A stretch of 64,000 bases of DNA from Phoebastria nigripes (Eukaryota > Chordata > Aves > Procellariiformes > Diomedeidae): the NCBI GenBank assembly GCA_035582835.1, contig JAYKAV010003085.1:262225-326224 (forward strand), written 5' to 3'. The translations under genes were made by a program, and so were the position numbers. The notes below the pieces were generated by a model. The model made no database searches, had not been told where the DNA came from, and saw nothing but the letters and a program-made list of their open reading frames with translations. Shown here in pieces: positions 1 through 11,881 of this stretch. Each line of letters opens with the position of its first letter. The stretch's first letter is position 1.

Positions 1-240
1 ATTTCCTCTCTGCATGACCTAACGAGATCCCTGTACTCTTCTTGAGTTGCCTGCCCCTTCTTCCACAAGTGGTAAACTCTCCTTTTTTTCCTGAGTCCCA
101 TAAGAGCTCCCCGTTCAGCCAGGCNGGTCGTCTTCCCCGCCCGTACTTCTTACGGCATATGGGGACAGCCTGCTCCTGCGCCTTTAAGACTTCCTTCTTG
201 AAGAACGTCCAGCTTTCCTGGACTCCTTTGCCCTTCAGGA
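1..240 (-). mobile_element. CR1 LINE fragment, ORF2 endonuclease-reverse transcriptase linker region
   Basis: Read on the minus strand, this matches the part of CR1 ORF2 between the endonuclease and reverse transcriptase domains. Recognisable peptides include ESWTFFKKEVLKAQEQAVPI and AWLNGELLWDS, followed towards the window edge by RRVYHLWKKGQATQEEYRDL. The frame is open on both sides of an A7 run (T7 at 83-89 on the plus strand), where one base appears to be missing, so the reading frame shifts there. One N lies at 125. Similarity to CR1 stops near 240 and unique sequence follows. The element continues beyond position 1, so its true length is unknown. The retained open frame suggests a fairly young copy for a dead CR1. 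The match is from memory of the family, not from a search. Confidence 0.8.
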
Positions 241-1203
241 GTGAAGGTGACCTTCAAGATGTAAGTTCTTCATATAGCAGCTCTAAACCCGTGACTGACA
301 GCTGAGAGGCTCTGAGCTTTAAGTGACTGCATTTAGAGCTGTTCTCAGACAATCTCCCTACATGCTGCTGTTCTGTAGATTAGTGAATCACTTTATTTTT
401 CCATACAGCTCCCTCTTTCTGCTAGTACTGTTTACTCTGCCAGGCTCCAGCTACATCTGCACTTATTTAAATGCCACTCCTAAGCTACCAGTACACATAG
501 CAAGTCTCTCCCAGGAAAAGTCTTAAAGTGCCGCAGCAATTCCATCTTTATCTAGGCTGGCCTGAATCAGGTGGCCATGTGACTGGCAGCACTTTACAGG
601 GACCAGAGGAGTGCTGACCTATCTTAGGAATCAAAGCCTTAAAGTATGTTTGTAACAAAATGAGAATATTCTTGGCAGCTAAGTCTGTGGAAATGCAATC
701 CCACTATTCCAGACAGCCATGGTGTGGGGATTCAGTCCAAGGCACTGTATCATAGGTGTGCATTAGAGGTATGTGCTATGTACCCTGTACAGTAGCTATG
801 AAATGCAGCTCCTGCTTTGAGCTTACTCAGACAAAAGCACCCTGGAGGCCATTAATAATGTATAGCACATGTTAACTCCTACATCCAACACAGTCCTTCT
901 GGACTGGAGTATGGCACTATTAGCCTTTTCCCCTTCACATCTCTTTCTGAACTCCCCTGTGGCAGCGTCCGTAGGAAATCAGTTAATGGGTGGCTATCAC
1001 TGAAAAAATTTTACTATATGAAATAATGTTGAAGCTAAATAACGGCTATACCTCTGTAGATATGCTCCATTCTGAAAGAAACATATCCGTTAAATAATGT
1101 ACCCCAAAGTGAAAACTAGTCTAGGAAGTATATTTTCTGTATTGTTCCTTTTGTGTAGTCATTTTTCTTTTTGCATGAACAAATGAGCGAAATAGATATA
1201 TTT

Positions 1204-1246
1204 TGTGTGTGTGTGTGTGTATAAACATATATATTTATATATATCT
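1204..1246. repeat. (TG)n followed by TA-rich microsatellite
   Basis: Eight TG units at 1204-1219 run into an alternating A/T stretch up to about 1246. Purine-pyrimidine alternation of this kind is typical of a polymorphic dinucleotide microsatellite. Confidence 0.9.
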
Positions 1247-1387
1247 GTCTATCAAAGTTCCTTGCTGTGTACGGGGTGCTATAAAATCCCACTTCTCCTT
1301 GGAGAGAGAGCTGACTGCAGGGTGTGTGTGCAGAGACTGGCAGTATTTTATGAAACCTGGCAAACATAGGTGTAATAATGATAGATG

Positions 1388-1415
1388 TGTCAACATCCAA
1401 ATGTCAACATCCAAA
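1388..1415. repeat. Exact 14-bp tandem duplication
   Basis: The unit TGTCAACATCCAAA occurs twice head to tail without mismatch (1388-1401 and 1402-1415). It looks like a recent replication-slippage duplication. Confidence 0.9.
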
Positions 1416-2580
1416 GTTTTCTGGCCAGATATTTAATCTTTTATGACCTGGAGATACTTATTACTCTTTAAAAAGATCCCCCAATGACTATTAACAGATG
1501 CATTGTATTTATACATATTTATTTACGTGGTGCTACAGAAGTGAACGACATTGTAAATAAATCAACAGTGCAAAGAAGCTATATTAAATATTGAAAAAGA
1601 GAGAGAAAAGACAGAGAAAATCTCTCTTACGTGAAAAGATCTTCCTATGAAATACTTCTTACAGTTGTTTGTATTCGCATCATAGCTGTGTTCCCTCCTC
1701 CACAATAGTCTGTAGTGGGACTGAGCCAGTGACATCATTGTCTTATTTTGGGCGCTGATTCTGGGCTGAAGTTCGTTATCCTGTCAGCAGCAAGTGTGAC
1801 CATTTGCAGGGCAAGGACATGTCAGGACACCTGGGACACATTTGTATATACAGCCTTTTCCTGCTGTCTGTCTGCCTGCCGCTTAAACTCAATCCCACCC
1901 ACATTCCACTTAAAGTCCACAATGGGAGTAGGATGAGAGAAAGGAGGGGAAGGACATGGGGGTAGGAGAAGAGGGAAGAGTGTTGATAAGAGAGTACAAT
2001 GACTGGAATGTATACATTGGGGGGGTGGTATTAATGTTTGTTCTGTGAAGTGGCTTCTTCTTAGAGGAGCAGGAGAAAATAGCAGTCAAAGACAGGAGGA
2101 AGTGCTTAAGAGGAGTTAAGACATGATTTATGGAACAGTCCTGATTTTACCTATGATTCTTAGTTATTTCACATTTTAATCATTAAAATATTTTAAATAT
2201 TTTATCTATTCTTTATCTCTATACTGCTATCTCTTTGCATATACATACACACATGTATCTTCATGCACACAGACCAGAAAACAGTTAAAATTATGTTTCC
2301 AGCATAAGTCATGTATCCTCTTTCTCACTACATCTAACTAAATAAATTCAGTTCAACTGCTCGGGCAAAGTAGAGATACTGACTGTCATTCCTTGTTTTG
2401 GAATAATGTATACATATGCATTGTACATTTCATTCCTTGTACATATGCAAAAGGTGTGACATAGTATTTGACTTTCAGTTTTCATGAAGTGTCAGAAGCT
2501 TAGATTGATCTCTCTTTAAAAGTATCTCCAGTGGCACCATCCCTTCAAAACCATACAGTGCAATACCAGCTTCAGGATTC

Positions 2581-2620
2581 ATAATACCAATTCAGCATTA
2601 ATAATACCAATTCAGCATTA
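2581..2620. repeat. Exact 20-bp tandem duplication
   Basis: The unit ATAATACCAATTCAGCATTA is present twice in direct tandem (2581-2600 and 2601-2620) with no mismatch. Being longer than a microsatellite unit and perfect, it is probably a recent local duplication. Confidence 0.92.
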
Positions 2621-5600
2621 CTAGTTCTTTCAGATTCAGGGTCTTCCTTTAAGTTCCTCCATTCAAAACTGACACGTTAACATGTGAATTCTAGTACCTC
2701 TAAGGCAGGAAAAAAATGTGTTGTGTGCTAGAGAATGGGATATCACAAATCAATCTATGTCAATCTACCCTGGTAGTAGAGAGGGCAGAAAAGGAAACAA
2801 AGACCTTGCTTGTGAGTGTGACAAGATTTGGAATAAATAATGTAGTGATGTTTAGGAATGGAGAACATTAGAGCAAAATTTGCAGTAATTCTTTTTATTT
2901 ATGAATAAGCCACTCATGTAAAATCTACACCCTGTGGAGTAACTGTAGGTGCCTAATTGACTGCCTGTAAGCAAACCATTACAACTTTATTGCTCCATCA
3001 GCTGCAGGGAGGACACAGTGGGAAAAAACAACTTGTAAGTAAAGTTTTCACACCCCTGCCTCATGGTGAACTCCTCAGCTGCTTTTCACATTCTAAATCC
3101 AGAATGTGTCTCTTCTCACAAACTCCCTATCTGTGTAGTGCTGGCATACGCAGCATGCTCTGCGATGGCAATTGTGCCAGATAATTAGAAACAAATTTAG
3201 CCCTGGTATAAGCATGCACACAGTTCCCAACAACACCACTGCCTTTACTGAGAAAAATGTCACGGTAAGAAAGAAGTTCTGTGACACTTATATAAGTGTG
3301 AATGTGTCATCACGCAGCATCAACAGATCTCCAGCTCTTCATGTTTATCTTCACTTTGGCTCTCTCTAGAAGTAGCCTAAGAGTGATGACTGCAACAGAA
3401 GGTGGAAAAAATTGTAAAGCAATGGGGTGGGAGTGATTAAATACATTATTTTAAAGGTATAGTTTTATTGGCAATGAATATTTTGTGGATATAAAATCAT
3501 GTCTATTATTTCTTGAAGAAATATGAGAACAAAAGCATAGATAAAATCTTAGAAGAGTCACCGTATTCATTAACATCAAACTTTATACTGCTTCCTTCAG
3601 CTTTCCTCAGCTTAGCTACTGACTTCTAGTTTCAGGCTACAGAAATGGATAATACATAGGACAAAAGAAAAACAAAAATTAGTTCACTCCTGTCTTCTAA
3701 TCTGCTGGATATCTAAAAAGATCTCTAAACCAGAGTCAGTATAAAGACTACTGATAATCTGTGCAGAAAGACTAGTGCACTGTGAGGAATGTCCCCCTGT
3801 GACCCAAGCAGTACTCCAGAGACCCAGAGGATCACAATGGAGTTGCTCAGGAAATGCAATGACAGCAGACTTTTATGAAAACTTTTTGAAACTTCCTTCT
3901 TCCATTTGGATAAGGTATACCAACAGAAAGACCAGTTGGAATTCAAAAATGCAAAACTAAAAGCAAGTATGAATATGTATTTATACATATGCATATAAAT
4001 CTCTCTATATATAATTTCTTAACAGTTAAACAGCGTCTTAAAAACTCCAGGAAAATTTGGAACTGGCTTCACTTCAAGTTTGAGGAAGTTTAAATAAGTT
4101 CTTGTTTTATCAGAAGGAGTCCATCTACCCCACCCATCTCTTTAAATTAACTGATTATTGCCCATAATCCACAAATTTGAGCAGACATCAATAGAGGTGC
4201 GAAGAAGAACCACACCGTAAAAAGGGTCAGGGTTTATCCTTGTGCTTATGATGTGTCATGTCTTATTAAAAACAATGAACAAGGAGGACAGAGCTGCTAG
4301 TCAGCAGCCTTTTATAATCTTCATGCTTCTGCATACTTAGTATTCAGCTCCCTTATGATGGAGGCAGAAAATCACAAGTGATTACTGCTTGTGGGAACTC
4401 ATTAAACTGGAATAACTCAATTGCTTGCAATCACATATTCTCACCCTTATTTGTCTCAGCATCTGCTCTATTCTGTCTGCTGGACACCATCCCTATGAGC
4501 CAAGGGATCAGCTGAGAGGATTGAGGTCTTTGAGATCTGAACACATGAGAGTTCCACATGGCGAACAATTCAAGGTACTCTAATTGCACTTAATAACATT
4601 GCATGTCTTCAGCTTAGTCTTCAAAAGTAGACAAAGGAAAATCAGAAGAAAAAAGAAATTAAAAAATGGACTGAGACTTTATGTGTTGAATGAAGATGTT
4701 CAGCTTTGTTCAGAAGCAATTACACTGAGGAAGCCTGGCAGTGGAGAGAATTAGTCATTTCTTTTCCTGGGAAAGAGGTTTACAGGTATGTCTGGCTCTT
4801 TTTTACTACCCAGGTATCCATCTTGTTAACCTTTAAGGATTTACCCTTTATGCTTATAGCCTTTTTAAAAGTTATAAAGTCATCCATAAGAATCTCTGGT
4901 TTATGTAAAACCATTCTTAAGCTATGGGGAAAGCCAGAAATATTTCTAAATTTTTCCATACATTATTTTCTTTCCTACAGGCTTCCTTCTTGTCAATATG
5001 TTTTCATGATATATCTCAGAACAATATAATTCTACTGTTTACCTGCTTAGACAGTGACACCCGCTAAGAGAATGATGTACAACACCTGGAAGAAAAACAA
5101 ACAACAAAACAACAAACCACAAACCAAAAAAACCCGTCACAAGTAAGATGTACAGAAACGTCTCAAAATTAGAGAGGCATAACTGTTAGACCTCAAGGTC
5201 TAGAAAAAGTATGGGGGTTTTCCCCTACATTTTCTGTATGTCTTGTTATTTTGGGTAAAATCTAGGCTTATTTACATTTTTATCAGCTTCCAGAACACAG
5301 AGGAAAATAATTTTCTTAGATCAGGCTTTTTATTGCTTCTCTGTTACACCTGAATGCTAGTTAGAAGCTCGAAAAGTAAAATTACCAAAACTCTTATGCA
5401 GAGGCAATGTCCAAAACAAATCAAGGTGAGATCCAAAACAACACTTAGGCACCTACCATACAATTATAGTGTAATTTATACACTTATATCCAGAAGGGTG
5501 ATCTAAAAAACTCCATGTACTCACTTACATGTCTGAGAGCCCATAGGCATCTGAGTTTTCTAACTTAGTGTGTCACTGCACACATCCAGATATGTCACCC

Positions 5601-6244
5601 TCTCAGCTGAATGAAATATCTAAATGCACATCCTCCCCACCGAGTCTATCTGGGATGCAAAACAGGGTGTCCTTGCTCTAAATCCACCCAGGGGCCCAGT
5701 GCAGTAGGTGTGCTCTGAGCTCACTTCATGCATAATGACAGCATCAACTTCAGCACATTGCATAGCTCCCACAGACACTTTCATCTGAAAATAGGTCAGA
5801 AGAAGGCGGCAAGTACTTTCATAGCAAGACTGTTATACAAAATGTGTTTAGTATTATCACCTCCTTCTCTTCCTCTTCCCCCTTCTCACTGGCTATCTTT
5901 TAAAAGAGAAGCAGGAGTCAGTTGTCTTTGCTGACACTTCATATGACTCACATAGAGAAGTGCAGGTGAGCCGTTTTGGTTGCAAATCTTAGTTCCACAG
6001 AACCTAATTTGGACTGTGGATAAGTGCCTAAGTTCAGGAGAAAGACAAAATTTTAGATGCTTTCCTCTCTGACATTTTCAAATGTGTAGCTTAGACATAC
6101 ACCATCCAAACATATTGGCTGATATGAATCATGTTTGAGGGCTGTACTGGAAAGTTTAGATGTCCCACGCTGCACCATGAATTCCACTCCTCAGACTTGC
6201 ATCTAATTTTGAGGCACTGAGTCAGTGAGCAGTCCTCCAGTACC

Positions 6245-6261
6245 TTTTTTTTTTTTTTTTT
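6245..6261. repeat. T17 homopolymer
   Basis: An uninterrupted run of 17 T. No recognisable retroposon body adjoins it on either side. Confidence 0.9.
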
Positions 6262-8584
6262 CTGATTTGGGCCCTTAACCAGATTTTTGGAAGTTCAAGC
6301 TAAAGCCTGTTGAACGTTGCCTCATGGATCTGTGATTGTCCAGTGCCTTTCTCTTCTGAATATCTAAATGAAGGAAGTTAGATCCTAGTGTTGTCAGATG
6401 GGCACCAAATAACTTGAAAATTGAAGAAACTGAATTCCCACAGTTATTCCAAAGAACTCCCAGTCAGTGCCAGAAATTAAAGGACATTGGTAGCCCCAGA
6501 AAATGTCCTATTTAGCAGATGAAACATAAAAATAGAGGATCAGTCCTCTTCTACTCTAAACTCTGTGAGCCCTCCCTGCCTCTACCAGCTTCAGCAGGAA
6601 CAGGAAAGTCAAAGCAGCACAGATACTTTGTTTTGTTCATTTTGTTCACAAAGATGACAATGAACTTGACATCTCTGAGCAAGATTTCTGTTTCACAAAG
6701 CTACCTGTAAATGAAGCAAGGGATGCAGTGACAAGACAAACCAACAATAGTCATTTTATTTGTACAGACAGTTCAGAAAAGAGTAGTTACATGTAATAAG
6801 AAAAAATGAAATCCTTAGTTAATATAATTTTCCTGATATTCAAGTCATTGTCTGCTTTCTCTCACTTCCTTCCAACCCTACAGGCTTGCAATCATGTTGC
6901 AACTGATATTACAGTCTAATGTGGACAATCAGTCACACAGAGGTCCAAATCTGTGCTCTTTGGAATACTGTTTTTGAAATGCACGTAGTTGCAGTATTGG
7001 GAAATTTTTGGAAAGGGGTGAATGAATTTAATTTCATCCATGAAATTTAGATTCCTCCATCTGTCTCTCTCAGATTTTCCCTGTGAATTATCTGTCAGAT
7101 AATTACCACAGCCAGAATTACTGGGCTATGAAGACACAGGTTCTAGTCTACCCCACTCATCCTACACAGCTCCCTTTCAAATACTATGTGCTATTTTCCC
7201 ATTTTAAGTCCTCTTCAGAAATGACTTATTCAAGTTTTCTGAATCAAAACCCTTGATAAAGATTGGTTCACAGCACCTATAGGTCAGTTTTGTTAGTCTT
7301 GTGTTAAGGGTGCTGGAACAGAGTGGTGGGATAAATAGCCCTGTGGTCACTGAGTGAGTTAGAAATTAAATCCAACATGAATTATCCTGCTATGGCCATC
7401 AGACTACACTTTTTCCCTCCCAAAACTGGCCTGCTTTTCTAAGACCTATTCTTGTAATGCTCAAGGGGACAGACTTAACTGCTTTTTTTCTAATGAAAAT
7501 CCTATGTGGTCAGTGGGTATTAACTTGTACTAAAACGTTTGCCAAGGTCCATGCTAAAGGCTCATTGGCACTGTCAAAGATACAACAAGCATGCTGATCT
7601 GTGTTTTCATTTTATTTTTGGTTTTGCATTTCCAGATCTGTTCCTGCCCCTCAAAACATTGAGCAGGGCTCCCTGGAGCTCTTTTTTTAGGTATTGTAGT
7701 GTGGGTGCATGCGTATCATGTAAGTGCTGATAAATGAGGCCAGGTATATTTTAATAACCTTCAGTGTGGAAGGTATTTGTGCACCACTCTTACACACAGT
7801 CAGTCACTGTGTATCTTGGCAAAGCAAGATCCATTTCTGAGGAAAGAGAACTATTTCCATCCTTAATAAGTCATTCCAAGTTTCCTGTGATGTTATAAAT
7901 AATCGGGCAAGCAGCCGGCTTTATTCTCCCTAATTTGATATGGCAGACTTGGAGAGCAGAAAAGTTCAGTCTCAACATAAGCTCTAGAGTTGGATTTTGA
8001 CCAAGATTTCCCCCTTCCCTCTCCTAATGAGATAAAGTTTATCATAAAACATGCTTACCAAGGCAGCTGAGACAGGGCCCAGGCTTCACATCTATCTCCT
8101 AGGAGCCCTCTGCTCATAGTCAGTCCTGCATGCTGCATGCATGAGGTCATAGCGTGCTGGGTTTGCTTTGGGGAGCTGGCAGCTAGGCTGACAGTCTTAG
8201 CTAATACACTTGTCATCTGGGAAAATAAAAAAGTGCTTGCAAAACACAGCTTAAATTAGTTTGTGAGTAATTGGAAAAGGAAATATAAAGTCACACTGTT
8301 TTATATGCATGTCTGGAAGGCAGTGAGGTGATGCATTGAGTACCTGGGTTACTGGCAAAGGTCAAGCACCCTCATGACAGCCTGAGATCTTTTCTAAACT
8401 TTGGGGAGATACAGCGATCTTCACAGAACTTTCAAGAGCTGCACAATGCAGAGACATGAGGAGTTTGCAGAGCTTATTTTTGTGCATGAAAAGAGGTCAG
8501 CTGAAAGGATGCATTCCTTCATAATTGTAAGAGCGACGAGAGGAACTTGTGATTATATTAGAACCTGAGAAAAGATTTTTTTAA

Positions 8585-8757
8585 GTCTGCCTCTGCAAAT
8601 GATGCTTTGCAACATTTTGGGAAAGTCATTCAAGCTGTTTCTAATTATCATTCAATTGTAAAAGAAGTTAAATAAATAACTCTCTATCTATGTCTTGGAA
8701 ATTCAGGAAAATTAATTAGATAATGTTATTGAAATTGCTTATAGGTGCTTTATAATA
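8585..8757 (+). mobile_element. MIR-type (CORE-SINE) remnant
   Basis: The order of motifs follows the MIR consensus in sense orientation: a segment like 'CTGCC...CTGC' and '...TTTGGGAAAGTCATTCAAGC' (consensus ...CTTGGGCAAGTCACTTAACC), a 'TGTAAAA' motif near 8660, then 'TTAGATAATG...AAATTGCTT' (consensus GAGATAATGtaTGTAAAGCGCTT). It is strongly diverged. The call is by eye, not a scored alignment. Confidence 0.55.
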
Positions 8758-9599
8758 CTACTGCAGGCCAAAGCAGTGTGTTGATGTTCATTACTTTCAA
8801 ATACAAGGGAAAGGGTTTTTTTTGTTGTTCAAATGCCTCAGGTCATATTTTCAGATCAGCTTCTTTCCAGAATGCAACCCAGATGTATTCTTATAGATTT
8901 TAAAATAAAATTATTGCTTAAAGGTAAAACATGATAATAGGAAAATTAACTTGTTCTGATGAGTCATAACATAAAGTAATTTCCCTTTAAAAACAAAACT
9001 CAAACCTCACTTTGCTCCGTTAACCCAGATGGTATTCTTTCAGAAGAGGTAACATATCCAACTTGGATCTATTATGATTTCTAAAACACTCTGCATTCCT
9101 AAAAAAATTATTATATGGGAATTAAGGATATTTTCCTAAAGAGGTCTACTCCCACTTTTAAATTCTGTATTAAGAAAATTAAGAAACTGTTAGCTGAGTT
9201 ATACTTTCCTATAATTTGTATGACTTCTTGAGAAAGAGTACCCAAGTACCTCTTCTAGTACTCTCTCTCTTTTCTATCTCTGTCTTTCTATCCATCAGAA
9301 TCAAAAGAGCTCTCTCAGAGACTGAAAAGGTCTTCCTGGATAGTGACATAATGTTCCCAGGTAGAATGGAGGATGGGAAGATGCAGAGATACTGAACAGT
9401 TTGCTTGGGTAGCGAGGCAACCCTGGTGCCTGGAGCTGAACAGTTTCTGCTCTTGCCAGCAGCAGGTCTGAGCAACACAACCTGGATGCTTTCTGGAAAT
9501 TGTAGACCTGAATCTGATTTCCACAAAGGTTGCTTCACACCACTCAGGTGGTGGAAAGGAGTCTTAAAGTGAGTATAAATCATATTTATACCTACTACA

Positions 9600-9661
9600 A
9601 GGCCTCTTTATATGGCGAAGTCAGTGGAAAGTTGCTTTGGTGTAAATGCACTTTAGGCCCT
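9600..9661. repeat. Possible ancient sauropsid repeat remnant
   Basis: The motif chain GAAGTCAGTGGAAAG ... TTTGGTGTAAATGCACTTTAGGCCC resembles the 'GAAGTCAATGG ... GATTTACACC ... GGCCC' signature of old interspersed repeats common in turtle, crocodile and bird DNA. It is short and diverged, so this is only tentative. Confidence 0.3.
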
Positions 9662-10861
9662 CATACTTTTAATTTGGCATAAAAAAAGGAAAGAAAAAAG
9701 AGAAAGAAAACCCTTTCAATGTCCCAAGTTAAGGTTGGATAATAGCCATACTGTAACATAAGCTGGAATTTCAAAGGTGTCTCAGGAAACAGGTCTCCAG
9801 CTTCCATTCACTTTTCAAGGGGGCTGAGTGACTCACTTCCTTAGACCCGTTTGAAACCCTATCCAGAACGATTACTCTGTCTGCATACGACTAGATTGTT
9901 TTCTCATGACTGGCTGCAGTCTGACAGACCCACTATCACAAAGAGTCCACTTTGGGTCAAGCAATAGAGCTCTTTGTTTTCAGCATTGGAAGTCTTAGCT
10001 AGCAGTACACATGTTCAAGCTGTAGCTGGCGAAGGTATTGTTTTTGCCTATGGCGTCACTAAAGTGCCACCTCAGAGGAGCTAATCGGGATGAGGTTTGG
10101 CCTGTGCTTGAATGCTTACATGGCAGGTTCCCAAGCAAAACACCAGGTGTTAGTCATTCTGTAGGTCTCACTACTCCCTTTGAGTCAACAGTGAACCATT
10201 GCCCCAGAATTTCAAAAACAGCCAGCAGCAGAATTACCCTGTGACCAACCGGTGACTGCAGGGTCAAGGGTTTTTGATCCACGCCTACCAACGTTGTTTG
10301 TTTTCCTGAAGTGCCAGGGGCGCTCGCAAAAGTTAGATCCCATTCTGTTAGAAGTACACAGATGTATGTGAAAAGACTGCCCATGCTTCCATTCCGAGTA
10401 AATAGGCTGAGGATTTAGAAGAAGACGGCTCAAAAAGAAAATCATGGCAAAGAGATTGAGAGTTGGAATAGTTTCTGTGGTAGTTAAGTATCTAGTACAA
10501 ACTCAGCTAATCTAACTNCAAGTAGCTGTCTAGCTTCCCCCTACAGTCAGTGGAGAGAGACTGCAGAAGATGGTCCCTCTCTTCCCTGACATTATAGAAA
10601 CAGTAAGGATTACTCATCCCCTGGAGTTATGTTTTTCTGTCCATTGACAAAAGAGGTGTCTTAAGGGATAAATTTATGTTAAACAACTCCAGTCTCCTTG
10701 GCCTTAGAGCTTTAATTGCAATATCATCAAATTTATGCAAACTCTAAACACAGAGTAAACTGAATTGTTTACCAGCTGATATTATGGTGTATACCTTTAA
10801 GAATCTTATTGATTCATGATACAGCGAATAAATGGTGAGATTCATATACAGAGAGATACAG

Positions 10862-10879
10862 ACACACACACACACACAC
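10862..10879. repeat. (AC)9 microsatellite
   Basis: Nine uninterrupted AC units, followed by alternating CATATG-type sequence. Confidence 0.92.
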
Positions 10880-11840
10880 GCATATGCATACATATTGTAT
10901 ATTCAATCAATATATGAAACTGTCACTGATGTAAAACAGCCAAAGGTCCTTTCTGGAAAGCAGAAAGCCAAAAGTACAATGTGATTAATGATGATGGATT
11001 TTATTGATTTTATTAGCAAACAAGTCCTCAGACAACTGTTCTTTGTTCTACGGAGGCAAAATTCCCAGCACACTGAGCATCTAAGTATTTGCTAATTTAT
11101 GATGTGTGAAGCAAGGTCACTGAATGCATTGGATTTCTTACCCCTCAATAAGTAATATTAGAAAATATCTCAAGTCTTAGCCCCTGCAAGAGTTTTGCAG
11201 TAATAAATGTCAAACTCTTGGCATGGCCAGATTGATTTGGAACATGAAAACTGTAATTCACCCACTTGATTTTTAAGCATTAGTTTGAAACCAGCCCATG
11301 ATGGTGCTAAACTGCAGCCATTTTCCACATTGACTGTGTAATGTTAACTATCTACTTCTTTATTTAGCCATCATGGTATTGATTTGGATTTAATACAGCC
11401 TTTGCAAATTACAAACCTCTAATATAGAAAAGACCCAATATAGATATCCAGGGAAGATCTTTTGGACTCTAAGATGCAAATCTTCTTACTTACCTGTAAC
11501 CACGTATACATTAAGCATCTGATCTAAGTTACCTGCTCTGGGTCTCTCTGTACTAAAAAAGAGAGGCAGGCTCCTGAAGAAGGTGATTAATTTCTCTTAG
11601 GTTAGTCAGGACGTTAAGAAAGAAGAGTCAGAGTCTGGAGGTGTCTACTTATATTCAGTGATGTAAATAGAGTCTTGGTAAATAGCTTATACCTTTAGAT
11701 GGCTAAATTTAGGAAAGATTAATCCCACTCCTAGTGACTACTAATGTCTCTTCAGTAAATATCAGTCAAATCAGAGGTAAAGATTTTGTACCTTAAAACA
11801 GAACAGGAGTCAAAAGTCTACAGTAGAAGCTGACTTTTCA

Positions 11841-11881
11841 TCTATCTTTCTTTCTTTCTATCTATCTATCTATCTATCTTC
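11841..11881. repeat. (TATC)n / (TTTC)n tetranucleotide microsatellite
   Basis: A compound tetranucleotide tract: TATC and TTTC units first, then a pure run of TATC units up to about 11878. Confidence 0.92.

Larger units (their letters stand above)
241..8584. other. AT-rich unique sequence, no gene supported
   Basis: No open frame here exceeds about 110 codons and none resembles a known protein. The stretch holds a TG/TA microsatellite near 1204, two short exact tandem duplications (1388, 2581), an A/C-rich tract at 5085-5136 and a T17 run at 6245. Isolated splice-like signals exist (for example a polypyrimidine-AG acceptor ending at 4980) but have no partner that would make a convincing exon. 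Confidence 0.7.

Noticed and set aside
241..270. Splice donor-like GTAAGT near 261
   Set aside because: It directly follows the CR1 fragment and has no plausible acceptor partner or coding frame outside the transposon.
4960..5150. Strong acceptor (TTTCTTTCCTACAG) at 4980
   Set aside because: The only nearby donor is weak and no frame is conserved through the segment. It is probably a chance polypyrimidine-AG.
5380..6240. Recurring AGGCA(C/T)CT and TTAGATG-type words suggesting an ancient repeat
   Set aside because: The words are scattered without consistent spacing or order, so no element could be outlined.
9209..9583. 124-codon minus-strand frame
   Set aside because: Unrecognised composition with no supporting signals and an overlapping alternative frame.
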